A DNA stretch of 64,000 bases, from positions 682,001 through 746,000 of the forward strand of contig VUYT01000003.1 in the NCBI GenBank assembly GCA_008802785.1, in the 5' to 3' direction. The DNA is from Symmetrospora coprosmae (Eukaryota; Basidiomycota; Cystobasidiomycetes; Symmetrosporaceae). Below are positions 14,182-27,400 of the stretch, piece by piece; the stretch's first letter is position 1, and each line of letters begins with the position of its first letter. Below the pieces are notes generated by a model that worked only from the letters and a program-made list of their open reading frames with translations, searched no databases and was not told where the DNA came from. The translations under genes and the position numbers were made by a program.

Positions 14182-14964
14182 CTAGACCACAACGGGGGCG
14201 GCGGTGTTGTTGTGGGTGTAGGCGGCGTTGTTGTTTCGGACGGCGGCGCGCTCCTTGTGCCTCCACGAGCGGACGAGGAAAGTGGCGAGGAAGGGGAGGG
14301 CGAACAGGACCCACGAGAGGATGCGGGTGGCTCGGAGCTGTGAAGCGAGGCGAGGGTAAAGAGTAATCAGCACAAGGCTGCATGGGCTGATATGGACAGG
14401 GGTCCAGACGCACCTCTCGGCAGATACCACGGGCAAGGAAGGCAGCGCATGTGAACTCGCCGAGGATGTCCTCGAGGAGTGCAGCCGAGATGAGCCAGAG
14501 AGCCGAGGTTGCAATGAGGAAAGCAACGTGGGTTTTCCATGCGAATTTGCGCGCGACCATGGCGAGGACGAGGAAGACGAGCGAGAGGATGGTGGTCCAG
14601 ACGGCGACGAAGAGCGAGTACTTCAGTCGGGCAGAGACGTTGCCGGTGAGCTGGAGCTCGTCGTCGTTGATCTTGCTGTGAGAGTAGGGGTCAAGAGTCG
14701 CGTGTTAGCTGGGCTCAGTCAGCGGCGTCTAACCCGACGCATCAGAGGGACTCACGAGATCAGGTGGCCGAGCAAGCCCATCTGGGTGGCGCCGAGCGCA
14801 AACATGGTGAGGTAGATTGCCTTGTAGTGGGTCGTGTTGTTGCCGTGGTTGCTCCTCGTTGTCGTCGGTGCTGTGGTGTGGTGAGCGCCAGTGGTTATGG
14901 TGGGGTGCGAGCCGACCTGTGTCATGGCTGGCTCGGTGGTGCGCTTGTTGCCGAAGAGAGGCAT
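14182..14964 (-). CDS. Four-TM MARVEL-like membrane protein
   Basis: Inferred exons are 14964-14756, 14675-14414 and 14337-14182 (208 aa, phases agree). The product has a polar Thr/His/Asn-rich N-terminus, then four hydrophobic segments: YKAIYLTMFALGATQMGLLG, YSLFVAVWTTILSLVFLVLA, VAFLIATSALWLISAALLE, and ILSWVLFALPFLATFLV. A Cys/Arg-bearing loop (FTCAAFLARGICRE) precedes the fourth, and the tail ends in an Asn/Ala/Val-rich stretch. The size, spacing and a loop with two cysteines before the last helix fit the fungal MARVEL (Nce102-like or small tetraspan) families of plasma-membrane proteins. This is assignment by topology; no diagnostic motif proves the subfamily. Confidence 0.75.
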
Positions 14965-15890
14965 GGTTGGTTGGTGCAGGGAGGGAGAGGTTGAGAAGTA
15001 GAGAGGTTATACGAGGGAGAGCGATGCGATGTAGCTGGGATGGATGCGGTGAGGAGAAGGAAGGAGAGAGGCAGCGCGCAGGGCAGGAAGAGGACGCAGT
15101 ACAGACGGGGCCAAGCAGGAGAGGAAGATTTCTGCAGCTCCACGTCAGAGAGGAAGATCGCTCGGCGTCCCTTACGTGACGGACCCAAACAACGGGGGTC
15201 CCAGCGGACCTGGGCCTGCCTGCCTTGACGGCATGCTCCATCATTGGGGAAGCAGAGGAAAGCGCGGGCCAGATCCCAGATGCGACCAGAGAGCTCGAAA
15301 GCAGCGAAGTTGGGCGTCTCCTGCAGCTGGTCAGGGTGCGGATCTGTGTCGATTGGGCTGGTCAGCAGTCAGCTCGACCAATGCGCTCGTCTCGACGTTG
15401 TCTGAGGTTGTGCGTGTCCGCGTCAGGGCCGTCAGCGGCGAGAGGAAGGATCGGCAGTCGCGAAGGCGGAGGTCGGTTAGAAGTTATGATAGCGCCAGCG
15501 GGGTGAGAGCTTCGTCGACGCGTGGTGCGATGAATATCCCGTACAGGTGCATGCATCAGTCTTCTGCGCAGTGAGAAGAGCGAAGAGAGAGAAGGGCGGC
15601 CCGCGCGCGCTAAAGCCCGAACGCCGATGCCCGAAGCAGTCAGGGCGAACTTGTCATCAACGACGAGGCACTTTGCGGGTGGATGGAGGGACGAGTGAGT
15701 GGTGTTCCTCTCTTCCTACGCCCAACATTTACACACATATCTCTGCACAACGGTTGAAGTCCGTCTACACTTGCCCCACCCACCTGTGGCACAGTACAAG
15801 CGCAGCTGAGCCAGCTCGCGGTATCGATAATCTTAGCGCACGCCGACGACGCACGCAAAGGGGAGGGGAGAGATCTGCATACGGGCACCG
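14965..15890. promoter_or_regulatory. Divergent intergenic region, MARVEL-like gene / VTT gene
   Basis: This 926-bp region lies between two head-to-head starts and is the longest head-to-head spacer in the window. Short open frames exist on both strands but none resembles a protein. CT-rich stretches occur next to the MARVEL start (around 14990-15110), as is usual for fungal promoters. No tRNA or other RNA gene was seen. Confidence 0.45.
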
Positions 15891-18208
15891 ATGGAGGGAG
15901 CTCAGCAGCAGCAGCAGCAGCAGCAGAACGGGGATGCGGGAAACGCCACGAGAGCAAGAGCGTCGTCGAGCGTCGCTCTGCGGCCGTCGCTGGGTCAGAC
16001 GCTCACCAGGATGCGCAGCAGGTCTCTTCTCAAGGCAGCAGGAGGAGGAGAGCCAATATCGCCCACTGACGCGACTGTCGACGGGGCGGGACAGCAGCAG
16101 CAGCACCAGCATGTGACAGCACCATCAATAGCCACCTCGCATGCATCGTACAGCGTACCGTCATCCACCTCGTCCTCCTCGTTCGGGTACAGCGAGACGG
16201 ACAGCACCGACGGCTCGGACTTCGCATTCACCCCTACCTCGCCCGCCCTGTCGTCGCTCTTTGGTGGAGGCGATGGAAGGGACGAAGGCAGGTCCAGCAG
16301 CGAGTACGACGCAGCTGCATCGTCGCTGTCGTCGTACCCTGGCCCACTGCCCGCTGCCAAGTTGCCGCATCTTCCCAGACGAGGGACATTCTCGCGATTC
16401 CTGCGAAGCGCCGCCACCGGAGTCGCAGCCGCTGCAGCGGCAGGAGCTGGTGCCAACCCGTTCGCTGCAGGACCTTCTCAGCAGTACCAGAACGCGTCGT
16501 CGTCCTCATCGTCTGCACACACGCCCCGCCTCAGCCGCCAGCAGAGCTACCTCGCGCTCAGCATACCGCCCACACCTGGGGCCTCGCCGTCCATGCCCCT
16601 GCAACAGCTCAAGGGCGATGACGAGGATAGGCGGTTACCTTCGCCAGTGCGGGAGGACAGCGCACATCCGTACGATGCACTGGCTGCTCGGCCGTCCACC
16701 TCGTCGTTCCCACTTGGACTTGCGACGGCCGCCGATAGCAGCATAGCAGGCGCCACCACCCTCTCTGGACAAGCAGCAGCCCGCCAGCAGTCCCTCCCGC
16801 TGTCCAAGCTCCTCCCGCCCGTGCTCTTCCTCCTCAGCCTCTTCTGTGTATCGCTCGTCTGCATCTACTATGCCATCTCGACCATCCCCCTCACTCTGCC
16901 GCACAACATCTCGGAAATACGGCAGCAGTCCACCGCGTTGCGGGACTATAGCCGCAGAGGCTTCACGGAGGGCCTGCACGTATCGGCCGTCCTGTCGGCC
17001 ATCTTTGTCTTCAAGCAGGCGTTCTCGGTCCCGGGCAGCATCCTCGTCAACATCCTCTTTGGTAGTTTGTACGGCACGGTCAGTCACTGCAGACTGCAAG
17101 GATAGGGATCATGCTGGCGGGCACAAGACTGATGGTGTTCTGTCTGTAACAGTATGCAGCCACTCTCTGCGCCTGCCTGTTCACGGGCGTCGGCTCCGTG
17201 TGCGCCTACTACATGGCAAAGCTATGTGCCCCACTGGTGGAGCGCTTTTTCCCAAGGGCGCTCGCTACAACCCGCTCGACGCTACTGTCCGGCAGCTCCG
17301 CCGATCTCTTCAGCTATCTGCTCCTCGCGCGCCTCTTCCCCTTGCTGCCCTACAGCGTGCTCAACATCGCCTGCGGCGTGCTCAAGATCCCCGTCGGCCC
17401 ATACTTCATCACGCTCGTCCTCGGCTCATTCCCCTACAACTTCGTCACGACGCAACTAGGCGACCTCCTGGGTTCGCTCACGGGCGCAGCGGGGATCGAC
17501 GCCATCTGGACATGGGACCTGTGCTTTAAGCTCGCAGTCGCCAGCGTGCTGTCTGCCGCACCGCTGCTGTTCAAGGAGCAGCTACGCGCCTACTTGGGAG
17601 CAGGAAAGACGTCTGCTCCCGGTGCATCTGCTTCAGCCAAGCTTGTTGCGTCCCGCCCCCTGAACGCGCAGGATATTCCCCTGCTCCGCCGCGACCGCAC
17701 CGACAGCACAGCATCAGAAGTGCTTGCTGCGCCCGCAATGCTCCCGCCCCAGCGCGCACGGACGGCAGCAGCCTCCGCCGCCGCCGATGGCCGTAGCCGC
17801 AGGCACGCAAAGAAGTGGTCGTTCTCCTGGAGCGAGTGGCGCCACTCGCCCGCCAACGACTCGGGGTACAGCAGCGGGCGCCGGTCGCCCGTCATTGCGT
17901 CGTCCTCCGGTCGCGGTCATGCAGCAGCGGGAGAGGCGGTCAGCGACGCAGAGGAGGGCGACACGGACGAGGAGGATGCCCGCGAGCGCCGCGTGAGCGA
18001 CAGCCGTCGCTCCTCCAGGAGCTTCGAGCAGCCCGTCGCGGCCCCCTCCTCGCAGCGGAGAATGGCGAGCATCGAGACGTCGGCGACCATCAACGGTCAC
18101 AATCATCACTATAGCTCACCTTCGCCGGCTTCGAGCTACTTTTTCGATGCGGCGCCGAGGAGAAGCCCGAGCGCGAGCAGCGCCTTCAGCGAGTGGGATC
18201 GCTTCTAG
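15891..18208 (+). CDS. VTT-domain (TMEM41/TVP38/DedA-type) membrane protein
   Basis: Two exons, 15891-17078 and 17153-18208 (747 aa, phases agree). Residues 1 to about 300 are a low-complexity Gln/Ser/Ala-rich cytosolic region. TM1 follows (VLFLLSLFCVSLVCIYYAI, about 307-325), then the VTT core: FKQAFSVPGSILVNILFGSLYG, a second helix with a Gly-rich turn (CACLFTGVGSVCAYYMA), the conserved ARLFPLLPYSVLNIACGVL, and YFITLVLGSFPYNFV. The Ser-rich tail is cytosolic. TMEM41B and VMP1 relatives are ER phospholipid scramblases, and yeast Tvp38 is Golgi-located; which branch this belongs to is inferred as TMEM41-like from the SVPGS and LPYS motifs. The unusually long disordered N- and C-termini are typical of basidiomycete versions. 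It converges on the CSF1 3' end 205 bp away. Confidence 0.88.
15903..15926 (+). repeat. (CAG)8 microsatellite, polyGln in the VTT protein
   Basis: Eight CAG units in frame just after the start codon encode a run of Gln at the N-terminus. It is likely length-variable between strains. Confidence 0.95.
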
Positions 18209-18413
18209 GGCGATGTGCGCCTTGCGTTGCCCGCCTTTCATGTCAATAGCATACCCATGTCTGTCTCGTTCCAGCATTGTCAGCTTCCTTCCCAGCAGTA
18301 CGCAGTCCATCATCGTTGTTTATTCCCTTCATGTCTTTGTCTTCAATACGTGCGAGGCATACAGCAGACAACAACAGAACTGCTTCATCAACTGAAAGGT
18401 TCCCTAGCGCGCA

Positions 18414-21400
18414 TCAACAAGCGTTCCTTTCGAGCGTCTTTTGATAGACATCTGACAGCTCGAGCAAGATCTTCTCGAGGAGGACAGTCACGCCCTCATG
18501 GACCCAGCCTGGATATAGGCCCTGCTTGACACCGAACCAGTCGAGCGGCGGTGTCGCTGTATGCCAAGGCAAATCGATCAGCTCGAGCGCTCATTCGGGA
18601 CTGGAACAGCATCAACGCACCGTCACCCAACATCGTAAGCTGCGGATTGTGGATTTCGATACCCCCGGGCGGCGAAATGTATTGCAGCGAGCCCATGGCG
18701 CTGACCGTTGGCGGGGCAGGTATGTCCTCGCCTGCAACCTTCTTGACCGCAGTGTCCTTGTCCGTCGTCTTTCCGTCGCTCTCCACGGCCGGCTCGGCCT
18801 TTGCCTCGCTCACGCCACTGCCGTTCAGCGCGTCCGAAGCAGCCACTGCCGCATCAAGCGCAGGCGTGCTCGGCGCCGTCCGATTGTCCGTCTGACGAAT
18901 GCGGCGCATCCCTTCCTTGTATGCATTGAGGAGCTCGCCGAGCTGCTTGAGCATTGCCCAGTTCAGGCTAACGTCCAGAGTCCCGACGTATTTGAGCGAG
19001 AAGCGGTGGTGTAGCTCGTGTGAGTGCGCCGCTTGAGTCGACTTCATGCGCACTTCGGCCGAGGGGGCCTTGAATATGTTGCGCTCCGGTGCGGCGCGCA
19101 GCAGATCAAGCCATTCGGTGATAGTGAATTCGCGCTCTTGATTCGGCGATACAGGCTTTGGCCGGAGTCGGCGCACGCTGAAGAAGCCCAGACGCAGATG
19201 CAGATCGCGCCCGACGGAACCGCTTCCATCGACAGCCCGCTCGAGGCGAGCCTGGATGGACCCAGCATCGCCTCGGAACGCCTCTTGGTCGGTAAAATGA
19301 TGCAGGAATATGGCCAGGCGAAGGCGCTCTGCTTCCAGCTGGATGTCGCCCAGCACCACGGTCCCTGCTGGGATGATGGATCGGGACGAGTCGCGCCCAC
19401 CAGCCGGTTTTGGCGCAATCGCAGCTTTTCGGGCGTCCGCTATGCTCTTGCCCTTCTCGACGATCTTCAAATCTGGCAATAAGCCCGAGCTACCGAAGAG
19501 GGCGTTACGTGCCTTGACACGGCGATCCTCAATGAGGCGCTCGAGGTCGTCCACGAGTTTGACGAGGATAGGCACCGTCTGTGTCGTCATGATAACGTTG
19601 ACGCTGCCAAAGACGAGCGAAAAGTGTAGCTGGAGGCGGGACGCGTCCGTGCGAGAGGCTGTCCATTCGTCCGTCACTGCCACGCGGATAGGGTCTGACT
19701 CGATGAGCATGACCTTGCGGTAGTCGAACTCGAGCGCGCCGTCCATCTGTCCAACGACGGCGCCTAGCTTTACGTGGCTGCCATCGAGTTCATCGAGTGG
19801 GCCACCGATGTCTCGGATCGTGCTCTCAAGCGAGAGTCCGCTAGTATTGTAGTAGCCAGAGAGACGGCCACGGGACGTGATGGCGAAGCTCTGCAGATCC
19901 AGACCGACGGACTTAGACTCGTTCGGAACTTGGCGCAGCCTCGCTACAAGCTCGGATGCCTTGAGCTCGACCGTTCCGATGCTTTGGCCTAGCATCAGGG
20001 TGAGCTTGACCTCCCGCAGACGCGCCGCCACGATGACTACCAGCACCGTGGTCTGTTGGACCTTGTGGGGCGCAATCACTTGTTCCGAGGGCGCAGTGTT
20101 CTCGTCCGGCAGCGGGACAAGCTGTCCTAGGCGATCCAACCAGACGGCCTTGAAGCAGAGGAAATCCTGCAGCTGCCGGAAATTGACGTCGCCAGTGATG
20201 CTCGATGCATCGAAACTGCCCGAGAGCAATGTCTGGCTCTCCGAGTACGGTGCAAAGGAGAGAGCGAGAATAAGGTTTTGAGCCGAACCTCCGATGCATC
20301 GTTCAGGCGAGCTAACAGCAGGCAATGTTGTGTTAGCGACGTGCCCATCTCGGCATCAGCGCTGAGAGCACCCACAAGGTATGCCGGATCTCAAAGCCGA
20401 CCTCATCGACCCGCGCAGAGACCTCGAGCTTGCGGCTGCCCGGCTGAACGGCGATAAGCAGGCCTCCACTCTGCCAGTTCAAGACTGCAGATACCTGAGC
20501 AGCTTGCAGACAGCTGATCTCGAGACGTGACCGATCGATGCGCAAGCTGAATGTGATACGAAGGTTGCGGATGCCAGAGGGCTGTATGACCGGCTGCGCC
20601 TGCTGACTGGATGCTGTCACTCCTGGCAAGTTGTCCGGATTTGCTGTCTCTGTCACCCAGTCAGGCTCAGCGACTTGCAGTGGCTTGTTGTGCTGCATGC
20701 GGCCTTTGACAGCATCCGAGGCCTCGGACAGGAACGGCAAAAGTGTTGGATACAGCGTATTGCGGCTGGAGTGGATGATAGCATCCAGGTGGATGTTATT
20801 CTGCTCTCCAGCCTGCCGTGCTTCCCGCTTGATAGCCCACATGGTGAATTTGGGAATAACGAAGCTGTCTGGAGCCAGGGACGTGCTTTGGCCAGTGCTG
20901 GGAGGCTGTAGACCGATGCTTGCTTTATGCGAGAGCGAATGACCGCGCCGGGGAGGCTCAGGCCTGCCTGGCTTCTTTGGCGATTGCTGACTGCGGTCCT
21001 TACTCTCCATATGCCGGCTAGAGGTGCCGTGCATGTTGATGATTCCGGAGTCGACGACAAATGAAGCCTCAAAGGTGGTTGTATCAATGAAGGACGGTAG
21101 GCTCTCCGGCTGCTCTGTCTGGGACTCGGCATCCGCGACCGCACTTGGGACTGCTTCATCACGCGCCTCCTCCTGTGCCTCCTTTGCTGCTTTCGCCTCG
21201 AGTGTGTATCGCGCGAAGCGCTTGTAACCGATCTCGTAGAGATCCAGCAGCGCGAAGGTTGAATTGACAATGGTTGGGTCTATGTCCAGCTCGGCGCCGG
21301 ACATTCTCGCCCGAACGGTAAACGCCTTCATCTTTGCGGCCGATGCCTTGTCTGATGCGATGGTTAGCTGGGCGTGCGGGAATAGGAGCCTGTTTTGCGT

Positions 21401-24400
21401 CGCGTGTTGCAGTCCAGAGAAGTGTTCCGGCTTCGTCTGATCGAACGATTGGACAAATTGTGCGGATAGATTGGCGATGCTAGCGAACCCTGCAGTCGCC
21501 CTGCTTGTCGCGAACAGGATGGACGGAGCAGATAGCAGGAATGCAGGGCGGGTCCGGCTCGTCGACTCAAGACGATGCCCAAACCACGGTGCTGCAATCT
21601 CGATGTCTTCAAGCGGGATGGCCACGCCAACGCTCTCGATCCGGAGAGAGAGGACGCAACGCTCAATCCAAGGCAGCACTTTCGGGGGCGCGGCCTTCTC
21701 TGGAATTTCGAAGGTCTGGATGACCTTCTCCTTGATGGACGCAAGTTCCGCAGCTCGGGCTTTGCGGCGCAGCGCAATTTCCGAAGAGACTGCGTGGGAC
21801 GGGTCAGAAGTACCGACGATCTGAGATGGAGCGCATCTTCACTTACAATGCTCAATGAGCTCGTCAAGAGCTTCGATGGCAGCCGTTTGCATGACCGCAT
21901 GGAGCTTCGGTATGCGGAGATGCAGATGACTAGCGTCCTTGTTCTCTGTGATCTGCGGCAGTTCAGAGATGTATGACACCTGATTGCCAGCGTGCACGTC
22001 AAGCACAAAATAGGCCAGACGGTAGCTCCGGTCGAAGGTGGATGCTGAACCTGTTGAGCCAGCCAGGGGAAGGCGGGGAGAGCTGACACTGGTTTGTTGA
22101 GCCAAGGAAAGGGCCAGATTGGAGGCGCTGACTTCCCATCTCGTTTCTTGTATGCCGCCAGCCAGGTCCTGTCGGATGAATCCATCGACAAGGTCGGCGC
22201 CAATGTACTGAGTAGAAAGAGGACCTCGAAGTCCAAGGTTGAGTCCCTTAAGCGCGAGCTGCGCTTTCCACTTCGTCAAACGTGGCGGTTCTTGCTTATC
22301 AGCCAGCACACCTGCTGGCGTGGCCGACATCTCTCCTTTGGCGGACTTCGCTGCCTTCCGCTTGGACAGAACCGAGAGAAGTTCGTCGATATCCTGCTCG
22401 AATCTGTTCTGAACGGCCAGAGCGCTGTCGAGGACATCTACAGTGAGGATCACACTGATGCGCTCGAGACTGGCCAGCACCTCGAGTTCTTGGTTCGAGT
22501 AGCCAACGGACCCATGGAAAGCAGGCAGCTTGATGCTGTCGCCACCAAATGGCAGGGGCTCTCCTAGGCGTTCAGAGTCGCTGACGGCAATGAACGACAC
22601 AGACTGGTCTCCGATGCGCAACCCGGCCTCGCTTTCCTCTAACTGCGTGCCAAGAAGGTGAGTTCTGGCATGCAGGAGTATCTCGCCGACCGAGTAGTCG
22701 AGCCATAGCTTCTGAGCCGCTCTAATGTGGCAGGTGACCAGCGGGATTGCCAGATTGGCATCTAGCACGATACGCGAACCTGGTTCAGCTGGCATTGACG
22801 AAGGCACAGGTCGGGGTGGCGACGCGCTCCGTTCTTTTTCGAGATCCTTGCGGAGTTCCTCGAACGCAACCTTGGACTGTGGTAGGGAGTCTTCGCGCCA
22901 ATGCTCGACACTGCAGTCCGAGTGATGTGACGGTCAGTACAAAGACCAGGCGCTGAAAGGCATGAGAAATTGCTCACAACTGCGACATCCTGAGTATGCT
23001 TCTCGGGATGCGTATCCTGCTGCTCCCGATGATACTCGTGAGCAGGATCTTCAGACCACCCTCGGATAGGTCTCGAAGCAGCGCATGCGTGTGGACATCC
23101 TGAAGCTGCATCGAAGCTAGCGTGCTGCCAGGAGAAATGCGTTGGCTGTCAAGCTTCGCTTTCGATTCGGTAGCGGCGAGAATGCGGATGCTGTCACAGC
23201 CGAGGAAGGCAGAGCCGTCGAGTGACAAGACTGTCCCATACTCCTGGTGAAGGTGAAGTGTAGGGTCGATACATGCATTGATTTTATTCAACGTCAAGCT
23301 TGCGCGGACACCCTGTGCTTGCGTCGAGACATCGATCGATTCGAAGACGAGGGAAGCAAAGACGGGCAGGTTTCGTGGTCCGGCCACTGTCACCTGCCGG
23401 ACAGGCTGGACCTTCGGAGCTTCAGGCTGTATAGGTGCTGCGTGCGCTCGCGGTCGAGGCAGCAAAGGGGCGAGCTTCACCTCGAAGACCTTGCGCACCC
23501 GCGCAACATGTCGCACAAGCCGCAGGAGGGCTGGATCTAGCTCGACGGCGAGATTGCCGAGTATGATGCGAGTCTTCAGATCCTGGGTCTCGCCGGGCAG
23601 CTTGCCGCCGTAGGCGCTGATGACTTCGCACGGCGTCAAGACCAGGCGGTTCTTGCATCCACGCTCCTCGAAGAACTGGACCGTTGCCGTCAGAGTCGAA
23701 ATTCGGGCCTTGATGGCCGTCTCCCACGAAATGACTGGTTCCGCTGTGGCGCGACGAGGCTGCTCACCGCCAGGCAAACCATCGATAGACTCCCTCGCGT
23801 GGCGAGACGGCCGCGGCACAGGTTTGCAGTATGTCGGGAAGAGGTGCCTAAATAGGCCCAGCTGCGCGATTTGCTCCTTCTCCAGATCCCAACCATACCA
23901 CTCCTGAAGGAGAGGCATGAGCACAGCATAATCTGCTGCCTCCGAAACCTCGGTGGGGTCGGAGAAAGCTTCTCTGATGCTGTTCTTGGCCGTGTGGGAC
24001 AGGTGGCGATACGAGTGACGAACATGCGCGAGCACTCTCCAGCCCATGTCGGCCCGCTGCCGGAGTAGGACGATGGTCGGTCTGTTGAGGAAGGGAGGGT
24101 CTGCGAAGATCTGCTCTTGCTGACCCTTCTGCAGGATGGTGGCGAAGAGATGGCGGTAACGCCATAACGGTTGGTAGTGTGCTCGCAGGACGGCCGTTTC
24201 AATGGCTCGGGATACGATGAACCAGGAGTGCACGGTGCCTGTGATGAGTTCGGCGGCGGAGGAGACGAAAGACATGTTGCTTTCTGCGATGTCCAGCCCG
24301 AAACGGGTCTCGTCTGATTGGAGCCGCACTTGACTTCCCATGCCGTCGACAGACAGATCCAGCACGGTCCCATCTACGGACCCCGGGACGCCGAAATCCA

Positions 24401-27400
24401 CAAGACGGCTGCGACGGTCTGATACCATATCTGTCGCGTGGCGTACTTGTAGCCTGACTTTGCCGGTTCGGAGTGTGCCAGTCTGCCGAAGGGAGATGGC
24501 AGGATAGTGGTCGGTAGCGAATGTGCGCAGGAACGAGGCCGATATGCTCTTGATCGATATATGAGTCGTAGATAATATAGCAGAGTCTGAAGGATGTTCG
24601 CCGTCAAGCTGCTCGGCCATGTCGATGTCCCCCGGTCTCAAGATATCCTGCACCAGTCTGAGCTGAATCGAGGCGATACTGGCCGTGACCTGGACAGCAG
24701 ATGTGGCTGTTGAAGGCTTGATCTCTTCCTTGGCAACGACCAGTCCGCCATAGTCAGCTCCGAGATCGTCCAGCCAGTGTTCTGCGGTAGTGTTCTGGTT
24801 CGGAAGAGTGAAAGTCAGTCCAGGAAACAGGAGCCTGGTATGTAGCCGGAAAACTTGCCTTCTCTAGGCACGTCACGATGTTTTCGGCTACTTTGACAGC
24901 AGCCGGGGAGCACACAGCCCGAACAGGGCGATCGAGGGAGATGTGCACCCGAATCAAGGTCTCCCCTAGCTCCGCCGGCTTGTAGTTCGCTGGATCCCCC
25001 CGCAACCTAGCCTTAGCAGTCTGCACTTCTATACCTTTCTCGACTATAACGTCGCCGAGTTGGCCGTCCCGCCCAACGACAACGAATGTGAAACCATCGT
25101 CGTTGTCGGCGGTACTGTCAAAGCGTCGAGATCGATAGGCACGACGTAAGAGAGAATCGTAGGTCGTGGAGGTAGTGTCTGAAGTTGCAAAGGTGCGGAC
25201 GGATCTGTCGGATATCTTGACGGATCGCCGTTCAGACATCCGTCTCGTGCGAGGGTACTCGGACGCCGAGAAGTCGTGCTTGACTCTATCGAGGCGGGCC
25301 GCCCACGCGATGGCGCCTGCGAACAGAGGGGGGAGGTGGAGAGCACGATCAAAGGGACCAGCTACACATTGATTCACGATTAGCTGTAGCCATGAGGAGC
25401 GGTCAGAAAGGAAATAACAGACGTACCATCGTGCTGATTCTGGGTCGCACTGCTGTAGAGGGCGGCAGCACGCTTTGTCGATGCATCCTGGGCTTGCACA
25501 AACTTCGACTGGCGCTGCTGTAAGACCTGGTAATCTGCTGATGTTTTGCCCAAGCCCAGTGATAGTCCAGTATCGATGGCAACCACCTCAAGCCACTCTT
25601 CCGAGTCTTTCTCGGTGGGAGCCAGTCCGCGAAGCTGTAAGCTGGGAAGGTCGAAACCGACATGCGACAGCCAATCATCCTCCGCCAAATCGTCGAGCCG
25701 GATCGACAGCCCATCTTTCAGCAGCAGGTTGACGGCTGTGTCGACACTCCATATAGTAGCATCCAAGGCCTCCATGTTGACTGACAGGAAGATGACGTCC
25801 GGGTCACTCGCAATGCCGTATGCACTCGGAAGGGCGTTGTCCTTGTCTGCATAGTTGGCTGCGAAAGCCCTTGCTACACGTTGGAGCGCGTTGACGTGCG
25901 GGATGGTCAGATTGGCCGTGAGCTGGCCGATTGTGAACTCCCAGACCGCGACATAGACTGAGGTGCGCGGTTGCTGATACAGTGCTACAGCTGGTCAGGA
26001 CCCAGCGCCACCGGATAACATCGCGGCGGCAGACCTGACTCACCGGGCCAAAGAGACGGTGTGATGTGATAGCTAGATTGTCCAGCAGCCAGCGATTGTC
26101 CGCCTCTGCAGGCGGGAAATCAAAGGTGGCAAGGGACGAGCCGCAGTCTTTGATGAAGGCCAACTCTAGCGGGTCGACGTTTACAGCCAGTTCTACATGG
26201 ATTCGACGTTAGTCGCCAGCGAGTGTACCTGTCTGTACCGAGCATCTGAGACTCACCCATGAAGTAGTCGTGGTTTCGAAGGTGCACGCCGAACTCTGGT
26301 ATGCTGATGCCCAGTGCAGACTTGCAGTCATGCACCTCCTCCGGAAGCAGTGCTATGCTGTTTCGGCCAACCAAATTGAGGTTGACCTCGAAGATGTCGG
26401 ACTATACCGACGCAGAGGCAGGGGGCTCATTAGTCCGACACGCGCCGTCATCAGCTTCTATGTCACTCTCACCTTGCCTGGCCGATACTTCTCTTCGACA
26501 GGATCGCCTTGGATGCCGTCGGCGTGCCTACTGCGATACTCGTTGGGTGTGACCTGCCCCGGCAACAGCCGACCTGCATCAGCGATCATCGTTGTGGATC
26601 TCCTGTGACCCTGTACAGGCATGCAAACTCACGAAGTGTACAAAGTTGCCAAAGTAGTTCTCTACGTCCAGAAAGCGCGGCGTCAGCCTGCAGTCTAGCA
26701 GAAGGCTGGCCTGAAAACGTAGTCACCTTTGATCTCTATGAAGTACTTGATAACCCAGCCCAGGACCTGCAGCTTGACCCCATCGAGCTGACGTATTCAC
26801 GTAAAGTCGGCGACTGGCCCAAACGTGCAGCAATGCTAAGACACTCACCTCGACATCCACATCGAGCGTCTCCACATTGTCGGGATGCACTACGGCATAT
26901 ACCGTCTGCGCAAGCGTGACCTGAGTTCTTTTGACATAGCCGACAGTCCGTGTGCGCTCAGTCATGAAACCAGCGTGCGTGACCCAGTCTGGCGGATTGA
27001 CTGCCAGCGATAGATCATCCGCCTGCAGATGACAGGTCTCAGCCTGGTACTTATATCGCCTGCGCCTTTGCTGACAGAACGCCGCCTACATCGATTCCCA
27101 CGGTCAGCGTGGAAAAGGGCGCAGCGAATGCGATAGACGGTACGTTCACACTAATCCTGGCAATCGGACCGGATAAATTGAGCAGGGCTGACACGGGAGA
27201 TACAGCAAGCTTCAGCAGAGGGAGACATTCAGCAGGAAGCCATCGCGGACGCACTGTTCGCTTGCGGGATGGCAGCCTTGTCGACAATGTTGCGTCTAAG
27301 AAGATCAAGGGCATAGCATCAGCATTGGGCTGATAGACGTTGGATACTCCGGAGATGCACTCACTCATTGAGGTATAGGTTCAGGCGATAGTCCTTGATG